Shown piece after piece: positions 9,177-17,157 of a DNA stretch of 64,000 nucleotides. The stretch is from NCBI RefSeq assembly GCF_900109665.1, contig NZ_FOAO01000005.1, positions 1 to 64,000 on the forward strand, in the 5' to 3' direction. The DNA comes from Blastococcus sp. DSM 46786. GTDB lineage: Bacteria; Actinomycetota; Actinomycetes; Mycobacteriales; Geodermatophilaceae. A program made the position numbers and the translations under genes. Within the stretch, counting starts at the first letter, position 1. Every line of letters starts with the position of its first letter. A model generated the notes under the pieces. That model was not told the origin of the DNA. It was given only the letters and a program-made list of their open reading frames with translations, and searched no databases.

Positions 9177-9577
9177 AGACGACGACATCGAGGGACGTCT
9201 TCGAGTACGCGGTGCTGCGGGTGGTACCGCGCGTGGAGCGGGGCGAGCTGCTCAACGCGGGCGTGATCGTCTACTGCCGGCAGCGCGACTACCTGGGCTC
9301 CCGGCTGCACCTGGACGTCGACCGGCTGCGCGCGCTCGACCCCACCGCCGATCCGGCGGCCATCGGCCGGGCGCTGCAGGCGGCCGCGGACGTCTGCGCG
9401 GCCGACCCGGTCGCCGGCGCCGCGGGGCGGGAGGCGCTCGGATCGCGGTTCCGCTGGCTCACCGCGCCGCGGAGCACCGTCGTCCAGCCGGGGCCGGTGC
9501 ACACCGGGCTCACGGCCGACCCCGACGCCGAGGCCGACCGCCTCCTGGAGCTGCTGGTGCTGCCCGTCGCCGGCTGA
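9173..9577 (+). CDS. DUF3037 family protein
   Basis: 134 residues. It begins KTTTSRDVFEYAVLRVVPR and continues GELLNAGVIVYC, the recognisable DUF3037 opening. No catalytic motif is evident. The GTG at 9173 overlaps the HipA-like stop by 4 nt. Family members are often found beside HipA_2 kinases; a partner or regulator role is inferred from this coupling only. Confidence 0.75.
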   Translation: MKTTTSRDVFEYAVLRVVPRVERGELLNAGVIVYCRQRDYLGSRLHLDVDRLRALDPTADPAAIGRALQAAADVCAADPVAGAAGREALGSRFRWLTAPRSTVVQPGPVHTGLTADPDAEADRLLELLVLPVAG

Positions 9578-9687
9578 CCGCGATCGGTGGCCGACTGGTC
9601 GCCGGTCGTTCACCGGGCTGCCACCGGTGCGTCGTCCCGGCCGGTTTGGGTGCGAGGGCCCCCACCTCCTCGCGACCAGAGGGACCG

Positions 9688-11961
9688 ATGACCGACATCT
9701 CCACGCCACGCACCCGCGCGCTCCTGCCGCTGCTGACCGGCATCCGCCACGGCAGCCGCAGCCACGTCACCTGCTACTACAAGTGCGGCAACGCCTGCGA
9801 CGCCGCCGTCCCGAACCAGACCGACAACCCGACGTTCGCCGAGGTCGTCGAGACCGCCTTCAGCCGCCGGAACGTGCTGAAGGCCGCCGGCGCGAGCGCG
9901 CTGCTGGTCGCCGCCGGGCCGGTCGCATCCGCGGCCGCCCGGGAGCAGCAGCCGGTGCCGACCGGTGGCGGCGTCACCCCCGCCCCGGGGAGCGACCTGA
10001 CGTTCCAGCCGGTCGAGCAGAACTTCCTCGACGAGCTGGTCACCGCGAACGGCTACCGGTACTCCGTGGTCATGCGCTGGGGCGATCCGGTGCTGCCCGG
10101 CGCCCCGCCGTTCCGCATCGACCGGCAGACGCCCGAGGCGCAGGCCATGCAGTTCGGCTACAACTGCGACTACATCGGCTTCCTGCCGCTGGACGACCGC
10201 GACCGGCAGGCGCTGCTCGTGGTCAACCACGAGTACACCAACGAGCAGCTGATGTTCGCCGGGGTCGCCAGCGAGTCCGCGCCGACCACGCCGGAGCAGA
10301 AGCGCATCGCGATGATGGCCCACGGCATCTCCGTCGTGGAGGTGCAGCGGCACGGGCGGACCGGCGAGTGGCGCCCGGTGCGCAACGGCCGGCGCAACCG
10401 CCGGATCACCACCGACACCCCGATGGAGCTCACCGGCCCCGCCGCCGGGTCGCTCTACCTGCGCACCAGCGCCGACCCCCGGGGGAGCACCGTCCTCGGC
10501 ACGCTGAACAACTGCGCGGGCGGGATGACCCCGTGGGGCACCACGCTGCACGGCGAGGAGAACTTCAACCAGTACTTCGGCACGACGACGCCGATCACCG
10601 AGAGCGCGAAGGAGCCCCGGCTGGCGCGCTACGGCGTCTCGACGACGCGGCCGCCGGGCCGGCGCTGGGACGAGGTCGACGCGCGCTTCGACCTGGCCCG
10701 GGAGCCCAACGAGGTCAACCGCTTCGGCTGGGTCGTCGAGGTGGACCCCTACGACCCGACCTCGACGCCGAAGAAGCGCACCGCGCTCGGCCGGTTCAAG
10801 CACGAGGGCGCGAACGTGCAGATCGCCGAGGACGGCCGCGTGGTGGCCTACTCCGGTGACGACGAGCGGTTCGACTACATCTACAAGTTCGTCTCGCGGA
10901 AGACCTACCGGCCGGGCACCGACAGCGCCTCGCGGGCGCACAACCTGACGCTGCTCGAGGACGGCGACCTCTACGTCGCCCGCTTCGTCGGCGACTCCCC
11001 GGCGGACGAGATGAACGGCAGCGGCGAGCTGCCCGCCGACGGCGAGTTCGACGGCTACGGCGCGTGGATCCCGCTGGTGGCGGACGGCCGGTCGATGATC
11101 CCGGGCAAGGACGTCGCCTGGGTGCTCACCTTCACCCGCCTGGCCGCCGACCGCCTCGGCAAGCAGCTCGACGGCAACGGCGACTTCCCCGACCCGGCGA
11201 ACCCGGTCGTCGTCGACCAGGCGCGGGTGCCGACCAGGATGGACCGGCCGGAGGACATCCAGGTCAACCCGGTCAACGGGCGGGTCTACGCGGCCCTGAC
11301 CAACAACTCCAACCGCACCGGGGTGGACGGCCGGCCGGGCGCCGACGAGGCCAACCCGATCACCCGCTCGTACGCCTTCGAGCCGGCGGACGAGGAGGCG
11401 GGCACGCCGGCGACCTTCGAGCAGCAGCCGGGCAACCGCAACGGGCACGTCATCGAGTGGGAGGAGACCGGGTCGGCCAGCGGCACGTCCTTCACCTGGC
11501 GGATCTTCCTGGTCTGCGGCGACCCGCAGTTCCCGGGCACGTACTTCGCCGGGTACGACCGGTCGAAGGTCAGCGCGATCTCCTGCCCGGACAACCTGGA
11601 GTTCGACCCCGCCGGCAACCTGTGGATCTCCACGGACGGGAACGTGCTGTCGGTCCGCAACCAGGCCGTCGGCACCCTCGGCGGGACCAACGACGGGCTG
11701 TTCGCCGTGCCGACCGAGGGCCCCGAGCGCGGGCACCTCAAGGCGTTCCTCACCGTGCCGCTGGGTGCCGAGTGCAGCGGGCCGCTGATCACCCGGGACG
11801 CCCGGTCGGTGTTCGTCGCCGTGCAGCACCCCGGGGAGACCACCGGTTCCACGGTGGAGAGCCCGTCGAGCAGGTGGCCGGACTTCCAGGCGTACCGGCC
11901 CTTCCCGCGGCCGAGCGTCGCCGTCGTGTACCGGACGGACGGCGGGCGCGTCGGCAGCTGA
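9688..11961 (+). CDS. phoX: PhoX-family phosphatase (DUF839), Tat-exported
   Basis: 757 residues. The long N-region typical of PhoX precedes a twin-arginine signal, SRRNVLKAAGASALLVAAG, at about residue 57. The conserved N-terminal HVTCYYKCGNACDAA, central LNNCAGGMTPWGTTLHGEEN and later FKHEGANVQ are family features. PhoX enzymes are extracytoplasmic Fe/Ca-dependent alkaline phosphatases that release phosphate from organic esters. The ATG at 9688 is preceded by AGAGGGA. It is single, with a strong hairpin 17 bp after the stop. Confidence 0.88.
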   Translation: MTDISTPRTRALLPLLTGIRHGSRSHVTCYYKCGNACDAAVPNQTDNPTFAEVVETAFSRRNVLKAAGASALLVAAGPVASAAAREQQPVPTGGGVTPAPGSDLTFQPVEQNFLDELVTANGYRYSVVMRWGDPVLPGAPPFRIDRQTPEAQAMQFGYNCDYIGFLPLDDRDRQALLVVNHEYTNEQLMFAGVASESAPTTPEQKRIAMMAHGISVVEVQRHGRTGEWRPVRNGRRNRRITTDTPMELTGPAAGSLYLRTSADPRGSTVLGTLNNCAGGMTPWGTTLHGEENFNQYFGTTTPITESAKEPRLARYGVSTTRPPGRRWDEVDARFDLAREPNEVNRFGWVVEVDPYDPTSTPKKRTALGRFKHEGANVQIAEDGRVVAYSGDDERFDYIYKFVSRKTYRPGTDSASRAHNLTLLEDGDLYVARFVGDSPADEMNGSGELPADGEFDGYGAWIPLVADGRSMIPGKDVAWVLTFTRLAADRLGKQLDGNGDFPDPANPVVVDQARVPTRMDRPEDIQVNPVNGRVYAALTNNSNRTGVDGRPGADEANPITRSYAFEPADEEAGTPATFEQQPGNRNGHVIEWEETGSASGTSFTWRIFLVCGDPQFPGTYFAGYDRSKVSAISCPDNLEFDPAGNLWISTDGNVLSVRNQAVGTLGGTNDGLFAVPTEGPERGHLKAFLTVPLGAECSGPLITRDARSVFVAVQHPGETTGSTVESPSSRWPDFQAYRPFPRPSVAVVYRTDGGRVGS

Positions 11962-11978
11962 GGCCGCCCCCATCCGCC

Positions 11979-12034
11979 GATCATGGCGCGGTGACCACGG
12001 GATCGCCCCGATCCCCGGTCACCGCGCCGTGATC
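11979..12034. terminator. Bidirectional hairpin between phoX and the PCD gene
   Basis: Arms 11979-11996 and 12017-12034 pair over 18 bp with one G-T-type mismatch. The 20-nt interior folds again (GGGATCG/CGATCCC). It lies between convergent gene ends at 11961 and 12039, so it can end both transcripts. Confidence 0.7.
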
Positions 12035-12038
12035 GCGG

Positions 12039-12338
12039 TCACGGGTGGGCGGGAAGCAGGGCGTCGATGCGGCGGGCGAGTTCGAGGTCCAGCTCGCTCA
12101 CCCCGCCGGCGGAGTGGCTGACCAGGGTCAGGTGCAGCGTCCGCCAGCGCAGGTCGACGTCGGGGTGGTGGTCCATCTCCTCGGCGATGTCGGCGATCGC
12201 CACGATCGCGGCGACGGCGTCGCGGAAGCTCGGGAGCTGGACGGTCCGGCGCAGGCCGTCGCCGTCCCCCGACCACAGCGAGAGGGCAGGCAGCGCCGCG
12301 GCGAGCTCGTCGGGGGACAGGCGCGGTGGGCGAGGCAT
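12039..12338 (-). CDS. 4a-hydroxytetrahydrobiopterin dehydratase (PCD)
   Basis: 99 residues, the normal length. The active-site histidine motif reads EEMDHHPDVDLRW at about residue 53. It dehydrates 4a-carbinolamine pterin after aromatic hydroxylases; bacterial members are also linked to molybdopterin metabolism. The ATG at 12338 is the only good start near the conserved N-terminus (PRLSPDELAAALPAL). Confidence 0.85.
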   Translation of the reverse strand: MPRPPRLSPDELAAALPALSLWSGDGDGLRRTVQLPSFRDAVAAIVAIADIAEEMDHHPDVDLRWRTLHLTLVSHSAGGVSELDLELARRIDALLPAHP

Positions 12339-12346
12339 GCCCCCAT

Positions 12347-12441
12347 GGTGACGTGCCGGAACGGCCGCTGGCGACATGCTGGAACGGCCCCGTCCAGAGG
12401 CTCGCCCTGAGCTTGCGAAGGGTGAGGAGGACGGGGTCCTT
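12347..12441 (-). repeat. Intergenic repeat with TGGAACGG-type cores; cysH terminator
   Basis: Two cores, GCCGGAACGGCC (from 12355) and TGCTGGAACGGCCCCG (from 12377), are followed by a compound hairpin. CCCCGTCC at 12391-12398 pairs with GGACGGGG near 12433, and the inner arms CTCGCCCT/AGGGTGAG nest within it. The first 20 bases recur inverted at 60478-60497. The hairpin sits at the 3' end of the cysH transcript and could terminate it. Confidence 0.6.
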
Positions 12442-13152
12442 TCAGGTGTGGAGGCCGCACTCCGTCTTGGTGGAGCCCGCCCAGCGTCCGGCGCGCGGGT
12501 CCTCACCCGGGGCGACCGGCCGGGTGCACGGGGCGCAGCCGATCGAGCCGTACCCGATCTCGAACAACGGGTTGACCGGGATCGCGTGCTCGGCGATGTA
12601 GCGGTCGACGTCCTCCTGCGTCCAGGCGGCCATGGGGTTGATCTTGACCATCTCGCGCTTGGCGTCCCAGTCGACGATCTTCGTGCCCGCACGGGTGGGC
12701 GACTCGTCCCGCCGGACGCCCGACCCCCAGGCGACGTACCCCGACAGCGTCCGGGCCAGCGGCTGCACCTTGCGCAGCGAGCAGCACAGGTCGGGGTCGC
12801 GGTCGTGCAGCGCGGCGCCGAACTCGAGGTCCTGCTGCGCCACGGTCTGCTCGGGCCGGACGTTGACCAGTGTGATCGGCAGCACCGAGGAGATCCACTC
12901 GCGGGTGCCGATCGTCTCGGCGAAGTGGTAGCCGGTGTCCAGGAAGACGACGTGCACGCCGGGGATCGCCCGCGAGGCCAGGTGGGCCAGCAGCCCGTCG
13001 GCCATGGACGAGGTGATGGCGAACTCGTCGCCGAAGGTGTCGCCGGCCCACGTGAGCACGGCGAGCGCCTGCTCGACCGGGTCGGCGATGCCGTCGAACC
13101 AGGCGTCGGCGGCCTGGGCCAGCAGCGGCGTCGGCCGCAGCGCGATGGTCAT
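12442..13152 (-). CDS. cysH: Phosphoadenylyl/adenylyl-sulfate reductase
   Basis: 236 residues. The PP-loop-type fold has VVFLDTGYHFAET. Paired cysteines CCSLRKVQPL and CAPC in GCAPCTRPV predict a 4Fe-4S cluster, which indicates adenosine 5'-phosphosulfate as substrate. The C-terminal KTECGLH carries the catalytic Cys. It reduces activated sulfate to sulfite for the sulfite reductase encoded upstream. The ATG at 13152 overlaps the stop of the zinc-ribbon gene (ATGA). Confidence 0.93.
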   Translation of the reverse strand: MTIALRPTPLLAQAADAWFDGIADPVEQALAVLTWAGDTFGDEFAITSSMADGLLAHLASRAIPGVHVVFLDTGYHFAETIGTREWISSVLPITLVNVRPEQTVAQQDLEFGAALHDRDPDLCCSLRKVQPLARTLSGYVAWGSGVRRDESPTRAGTKIVDWDAKREMVKINPMAAWTQEDVDRYIAEHAIPVNPLFEIGYGSIGCAPCTRPVAPGEDPRAGRWAGSTKTECGLHT

Positions 13153-13310
13153 TCCTGCACCCCCGTGGCGATCAGGCGGACCGAGAAGGCCCGCAGGCAC
13201 GCGCCGCAGCGCCACCCGTCCTCGTGCGGCGTCAGCTCCTCGTCGCCGCAGTACGGGCAGTGGAACACCGGCAGCTGGCGGGCCCTTCCCGACGTCGGCT
13301 CCTCGATCAC
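13149..13310 (-). CDS. Small zinc-ribbon protein between sulfite reductase and CysH
   Basis: 53 residues. Two CxxC pairs, CPYC (about residue 18) and CGAC (about 36), make a rubredoxin-like zinc ribbon: VFHCPYCGDEELTPHEDG then WRCGACLRAFSV. Its GTG start at 13310 overlaps the sulfite reductase stop by 4 nt and its TGA overlaps the cysH ATG by 4 nt, so translation of all three is coupled. I do not know its function. Position suggests a metal or electron-transfer accessory to sulfite or APS reduction. Confidence 0.8.
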   Translation of the reverse strand: MIEEPTSGRARQLPVFHCPYCGDEELTPHEDGWRCGACLRAFSVRLIATGVQE

Positions 13311-14980
13311 AGGAGCCAGTCCTCCTCGGCCCGCGAGACGTAGTGTGCGAAGGACTCGCCGGGCGTCCGGCGCTCCAGGAAGCCGCGCAGGACCCGCTCG
13401 CAGTAGTCCGCGGTCTCGGCCTTGGTCACCTTGTGACCGCGGAACTTGCGGCCGAAGGTGGCCTCCACGCCGAGGTGGCCGCCGAGGTGGACCTGGAAGC
13501 CCTCGACCATCTCGCCGCTCTCGTCGCGGACCATCGAGCCCTTGAAGCCGATGTCGGCGGTCTGGAACCGGGCGCAGCTGTTCGGGCAGCCGTTGACGTT
13601 GATGCCGATCGGCACGTCGAAGTCGGGCAGCCGCTTCTCGAGTTCCGCGTAGAGGTCCTGCGCGTGCTGCTTGGTCTCGACGATCGCCAGCTTGCAGAAC
13701 TCCAGCCCGGTGCACGCCATGGTCCCCCGGCGGAAGGCGCTCGGGCGCACCTGCAGGTCGTGCTCGGCCAACGCCTCGACCAGGGCCTCGACCTTCTCGT
13801 CCGGGACGTCGAGGACGACCAGCTTCTGCTGCGTCGTCGTCCGGATGCGGCCCTGGCCGTACTCGTCGGCGAGGTCCGCGATCGTGGTGAGCAGCGAGCC
13901 GCTGATCCGGCCGGTGCGCAGCGCGAACCCGACGGCGTTGCGGCCGTCCTTCTGCCTGCTCACGCCGACGTGGTCGCGCTGGTCGTGCTTGGCGGGGGCG
14001 GGGGCCGGGCCGTCGGGCAGCTGCTCCTCGAGGTACTCGTCCTGGAGCACCTGACGGAACTTCTCCGGGCCCCAGTCGGCCATGAGGAACTTGATGCGGG
14101 CCCGGTTCCGCTGGCGGCGGTAGCCGTAGTCGCGGAAGACGGCGGTGCAGGCGGCCCAGACGTCGGTCACCTGGTCGGGCCGGACGAAGACGCCGATCCG
14201 CTGGGCGAACATCGGGTTGGTGGAGAGCCCGCCGCCGACCCACAGATCGTAGCCGGCCTCGCCGGCCTCGTTGACGACGCCGACGAACGAGACGTCGTCG
14301 ATCTCGGGCTCCGTGCAGTGGTCGACGCAGCCGGACATCGACGTCTTCCACTTGCGCGGCAGGTTGCTGAACTCGGGGCTGCCCACGTACTTGGTGACGG
14401 TGCCGGCGATGACGTCGGTCGCGTCGATCACCTCGTCCTCGAGGATGCCGGCCAGCGGGCAGCCGAGCATGACGCGCGGCACGTCGCCGCAGGCTTCCAT
14501 GGTGGAGAGGCCCACCGACTCCAGCCGGCGCCAGATCTCGGGCACGTCCTCGATGCGGATCCAGTGGTACTGGACGTTCTGCCGGTCGGTCACGTCGGCG
14601 ACGTCGCGGCCGAACTCGGTGCTGATGCCGCCGAGCACGCGCAGCGCGTCGCTGGTCAGCTGCCCGCCGTCGATGCGGGCCCGCATCATGAAGTAGGAGT
14701 CCTCGAGCTCCTCGGGCTCCAGCACGGCGGTCTTTCCGCCGGGGATGCCCTGGGCCCGCTGGGTGTAGAGGCCCAGCCAGCGCATGCGACCGCGCAGGTC
14801 ACCCGGGTCGATGCCGTCGAAGCCGGTCTTCGAGTAGATGTCGAGGATCCGCTGCTGGACCTCGAGCCCGTCGGAGTCCTTCTTCATCCGCTCGTTGGGG
14901 TTGAGCGGCTCGCGGTAGCCCAGCGCCCACTGGCCCTGACCGCGTTGCGGCCGGTTGCTGGTGCGGGTGGGGGTGCTCAC
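13307..14980 (-). CDS. sir: Ferredoxin-dependent nitrite/sulfite reductase (siroheme)
   Basis: 557 residues with two NIR/SIR repeats. Cluster ligands are in TGLEFCKLA and NGCPNSCARFQ (C-x5-C ... C-x3-C), holding the 4Fe-4S cluster bridged to siroheme. An N-terminal Tyr in LGLYTQRAQ and a Cys in MEACGDVPR occupy the places of the Tyr-Cys pair known in M. tuberculosis NirA-type sulfite reductase. With cysH downstream it almost certainly reduces sulfite to sulfide. The GTG at 14980 begins the first gene of a coupled sir - zinc ribbon - cysH operon. Confidence 0.92.
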   Translation of the reverse strand: MSTPTRTSNRPQRGQGQWALGYREPLNPNERMKKDSDGLEVQQRILDIYSKTGFDGIDPGDLRGRMRWLGLYTQRAQGIPGGKTAVLEPEELEDSYFMMRARIDGGQLTSDALRVLGGISTEFGRDVADVTDRQNVQYHWIRIEDVPEIWRRLESVGLSTMEACGDVPRVMLGCPLAGILEDEVIDATDVIAGTVTKYVGSPEFSNLPRKWKTSMSGCVDHCTEPEIDDVSFVGVVNEAGEAGYDLWVGGGLSTNPMFAQRIGVFVRPDQVTDVWAACTAVFRDYGYRRQRNRARIKFLMADWGPEKFRQVLQDEYLEEQLPDGPAPAPAKHDQRDHVGVSRQKDGRNAVGFALRTGRISGSLLTTIADLADEYGQGRIRTTTQQKLVVLDVPDEKVEALVEALAEHDLQVRPSAFRRGTMACTGLEFCKLAIVETKQHAQDLYAELEKRLPDFDVPIGINVNGCPNSCARFQTADIGFKGSMVRDESGEMVEGFQVHLGGHLGVEATFGRKFRGHKVTKAETADYCERVLRGFLERRTPGESFAHYVSRAEEDWLL

Positions 14981-15083
14981 GTGGCGTACTTCTTCCTGCG
15001 CTCGCCGACCGCCCGGCAGCCGGCCGGGGTGGGAGGCGCTGCTGGTTCGGGGCGCAGCGGGACAGCTGCGCGGAGGACCTGGG

Positions 15084-15170
15084 TCAGCGCGAGGCGCGAC
15101 AGGCGGCGCTGGAGACGAGCGCCAGGTCGATGTGCAGGCGCGCGACGAGGAGGCTGCCGCGGTCCGTCAT
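15084..15170 (-). CDS. Leader peptide of the sulfur operon (28 residues)
   Basis: The short frame reads HIDLALVSSAACR near its C-terminus. This matches the basic/His-(V/I)DL...SSAxCR pattern of actinobacterial putative leader peptides found upstream of sulfur genes. GGGAGG lies 9 nt before the ATG at 15170. Its stop lies about 100 nt before the sulfite reductase start, same strand. Translation across the late Cys-Arg codons could sense cysteine and control the operon; that mechanism is inference. Confidence 0.65.
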   Translation of the reverse strand: MTDRGSLLVARLHIDLALVSSAACRASR

Positions 15171-15240
15171 GCCGCCGATCCTCCCACATCCCGCGGGACC
15201 GGGTGCGGAGCTCACCCGACGGGGGCGGGCCCGGCGCGGC

Positions 15241-15723
15241 TCAGCGGGGCGCGGGCTCGCTGAAGGACCGCCACGCGGTGTCGATGGCGACCAGCTCGGC
15301 GGCGTGCGGGGGGAGCTGCCCGGCGACGACGTCGGCCACGGTGACCCCCTCGAGCACCCGGCGGTAGGCCTCCCGGGCGGCGACCCAGACCTCGGCCAGC
15401 CCAGCGGCGGCGCCCGGGTAGGTGACCTCCTCCGGCCGCTGGCCGTGCACCTCGGCCAGGAAGCCCTGCTCGACCCGCATCACGCGGGCGATGGAGATCT
15501 CCGACGCGGGCAGGGCCAGCCGGTACCCGCCGTCGCGGCCGCGCTGGCTGGTGACCAGCCGGGCGTGCTGCAGGTCGGCGAGGATCGCCTGCAGGAAGCG
15601 GTTCGGGATGCCCTGGGCGGTCGCGATGCGGTCGCACGTGAGCGCATCGGGCGCCGCCGCGGCGAGCTCCACGACGGCTCGGACGGCGTAGTCGACCCGG
15701 GCGTTGATGCGCACGCTGCCCAT
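15241..15723 (-). CDS. Rrf2-family transcriptional regulator
   Basis: 160 residues. The winged-helix N-terminus shows INARVDYAVRAVVELA and LQAILADLQHARLV followed by SQRGRDGGYRLA. Only one cysteine is present, so there is no Fe-S cluster of the IscR/NsrR type; it resembles CymR-like cysteine regulators. Its position beside the sulfite reductase operon suggests it controls sulfur assimilation. It is divergent from the NUDIX gene with only 27 nt between start codons, so the promoters must overlap the coding ends. Confidence 0.82.
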   Translation of the reverse strand: MGSVRINARVDYAVRAVVELAAAAPDALTCDRIATAQGIPNRFLQAILADLQHARLVTSQRGRDGGYRLALPASEISIARVMRVEQGFLAEVHGQRPEEVTYPGAAAGLAEVWVAAREAYRRVLEGVTVADVVAGQLPPHAAELVAIDTAWRSFSEPAPR

Positions 15724-15750
15724 ACTGCCGCCATCTGCGAGAGTGCCCCG

Positions 15751-16509
15751 GTGTTCCGGCTGCGTTTCACCGCGTTGGTGGAGGCGCCGCTGACCGTGGC
15801 GTTCGACGTCGCCCGGGCGCTGGGGCGCCCGTGGCCGTTCCCGCTGGAGGAGGTCGTCTCCGTGCGGCCGGAGCACGACGCCTTCGCCGCGCCGTTCGGC
15901 GCACGGGGCCGGGTCGCGCACTCGCGCCGCTTCACCCCCACCGGCGCCGGCACGCGAGTGGACGAGCAGGTCGAGTGGGAGAGCGGGCTGCCCGGTGCGG
16001 TGGGCGCCGTCGTCGACCGGGTGGTGCTGCGCCCGCGGGTGGCCCGCGCGATGCGGGCGCACCTGGACGCCCTCGCCGCCGGGGCCGCGCTGCGGGCGCG
16101 CGAGGTGGTCCAGGTCGTGGGTGCCGCGCTGGTCGAGGGGGACCGGGTGCTGGTGGCGCAGCGCACGGGCGGGCCGTACGACGGGTGCTGGGAGTTCCCC
16201 GGCGGCAAGGTCGACCCGGGGGAGAGCGATCTCGCCGCGCTGGTCCGCGAGTGCGCCGAGGAGCTCGGGGTCGCCGTCGCGCCGCAGTCCTTCCTCGGTG
16301 AGGTGCCGCTGGACGGGGTCGTCGCCGGCGGGGCCCCCGGGGCCTCGACCATGCGGGTCTGGTGGGCGCGGATCACCGAGGGCAGCCCGGTGGCGCGGGA
16401 GCACGCCGAACTGCGGTGGGTGGGCGCCGCCGACCTGGACGCGCTCGACTGGATCCCCGCCGACCGCCCGTTGCTGCCCGCCGTCCGGGCCGTCCTCGCC
16501 GCGCGCTGA
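15751..16509 (+). CDS. NUDIX hydrolase with an N-terminal SRPBCC-like domain
   Basis: 252 residues. The first about 110 residues resemble a START/SRPBCC lipid-binding-like fold (FTALVEAPLTVAFDVARALG ... VDEQVEWESGLP). The remainder is a MutT-type NUDIX domain with box GGKVDPGESDLAALVRECAE followed by ELGV. The NUDIX half probably hydrolyses an oxidised nucleotide or similar diphosphate. The fusion is unusual; the open frame runs through without a gap. The start is GTG 15751. Confidence 0.78.
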   Translation: MFRLRFTALVEAPLTVAFDVARALGRPWPFPLEEVVSVRPEHDAFAAPFGARGRVAHSRRFTPTGAGTRVDEQVEWESGLPGAVGAVVDRVVLRPRVARAMRAHLDALAAGAALRAREVVQVVGAALVEGDRVLVAQRTGGPYDGCWEFPGGKVDPGESDLAALVRECAEELGVAVAPQSFLGEVPLDGVVAGGAPGASTMRVWWARITEGSPVAREHAELRWVGAADLDALDWIPADRPLLPAVRAVLAAR

Positions 16510-16541
16510 CGTCACGTCCCCGCAGAGGGCGCAGAGACGCG

Positions 16542-16576
16542 ACGGGCGCCGCTCCCCGGCCGGGAGCGGCGCCCGT
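16542..16576. terminator. Perfect 15-bp bidirectional terminator hairpin
   Basis: Arms 16542-16556 and 16562-16576 pair perfectly around a 5-nt loop. It lies between the convergent NUDIX (ends 16509) and CsbD (ends 16624) genes. Confidence 0.8.
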
Positions 16577-16583
16577 GCCGACG

Positions 16584-16622
16584 TCGTGGAACGGTCCCGC
16601 CGCGAGCCTGCGAGCAGCGGGC
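16584..16622 (+). repeat. Copy of the TGGAACGG intergenic repeat
   Basis: GTGGAACGGTCCCGCCGCG followed by AGCCTGCGAGCAGCGGG resembles the other loci at 12.35, 32.84 and 60.3 kb. It lies directly at the 3' end of the CsbD gene. Confidence 0.5.
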
Positions 16623-16623
16623 G

Positions 16624-16797
16624 CTACTTCTTGAAGGCGTCCTTGACCTTCTCGCCGGCCTGCTTGAGGTTGCCCTTGGACTCTTCCTTCCTGCCCTCGG
16701 CCCGGAGGTCGCGGTCGTCGGTGGCGTCACCCACCGCCTGTTTCCCCTTGCCGGACATCTCCTCGATCTTGTTCGTCAGCTTCTCCGTGCCGCTCAT
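16624..16797 (-). CDS. CsbD family stress protein
   Basis: 57 residues, highly charged, with the CsbD pattern KIEEMSGKGKQAVGDATDD and RKEESKGNLKQAGEKVKDAF. Members are abundant general-stress proteins of unknown mechanism. The ATG at 16797 has GGAGGG 8 nt upstream. Confidence 0.88.
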   Translation of the reverse strand: MSGTEKLTNKIEEMSGKGKQAVGDATDDRDLRAEGRKEESKGNLKQAGEKVKDAFKK

Positions 16798-17157
16798 CGC
16801 GTGGTCCCTCCGGTCGTCGTCGGCTGCCTGGGGGCACCGGTACCCGGTCCGTGACCCGGCGACACGCCTGCCGGAAAGCCTCCGGCGCAGCCGACGAGAG
16901 GGCTGGAGGACGGCCCGCCGGACGGCCCGTGCGGCGTGGAAGTTACGGTTGCAACGCGGATCGTGAGCCCAGGTCACAAGTCGGTGACGTCCGTGGACAC
17001 CCCCTCCGAGGCGTGCCTAGGGTCCACCCGTCGCAGTCTGCGGTCCTCCGTGGTCCGGCTGCGTCCGGCTCGAGACCAATCAGTCGTCCACTCGCCCGCG
17101 GGGCCTGGTCGACCTGTCCGTTCCCCCCGCAGACGCGGGACGAGGGAGGCATTGCAC
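16798..17157 (+). other. Intergenic region upstream of the peptide ABC operon
   Basis: 360 bp without a gene. It contains a candidate promoter (16994-17023) and the RBS GAGGGAGG at about 17142-17149. No further repeats or RNAs were seen. Confidence 0.4.
16994..17023 (+). promoter_or_regulatory. Candidate sigma70-type promoter for the peptide ABC operon
   Basis: TGGACA (16994-16999) and TAGGGT (17018-17023) are separated by 18 nt. They lie about 135 nt upstream of the substrate-binding protein start. Confidence 0.45.

Noticed and set aside
9610..11973. Very long open frame on the minus strand opposite phoX
   Set aside because: It is antisense to a complete PhoX gene, rich in Arg/Val/Gly/Pro, with no domain. 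It is an artefact of high G+C codon use.
12045..13545. Plus-strand frames across the PCD and cysH genes
   Set aside because: They are antisense to well-conserved enzymes and show no recognisable domain.
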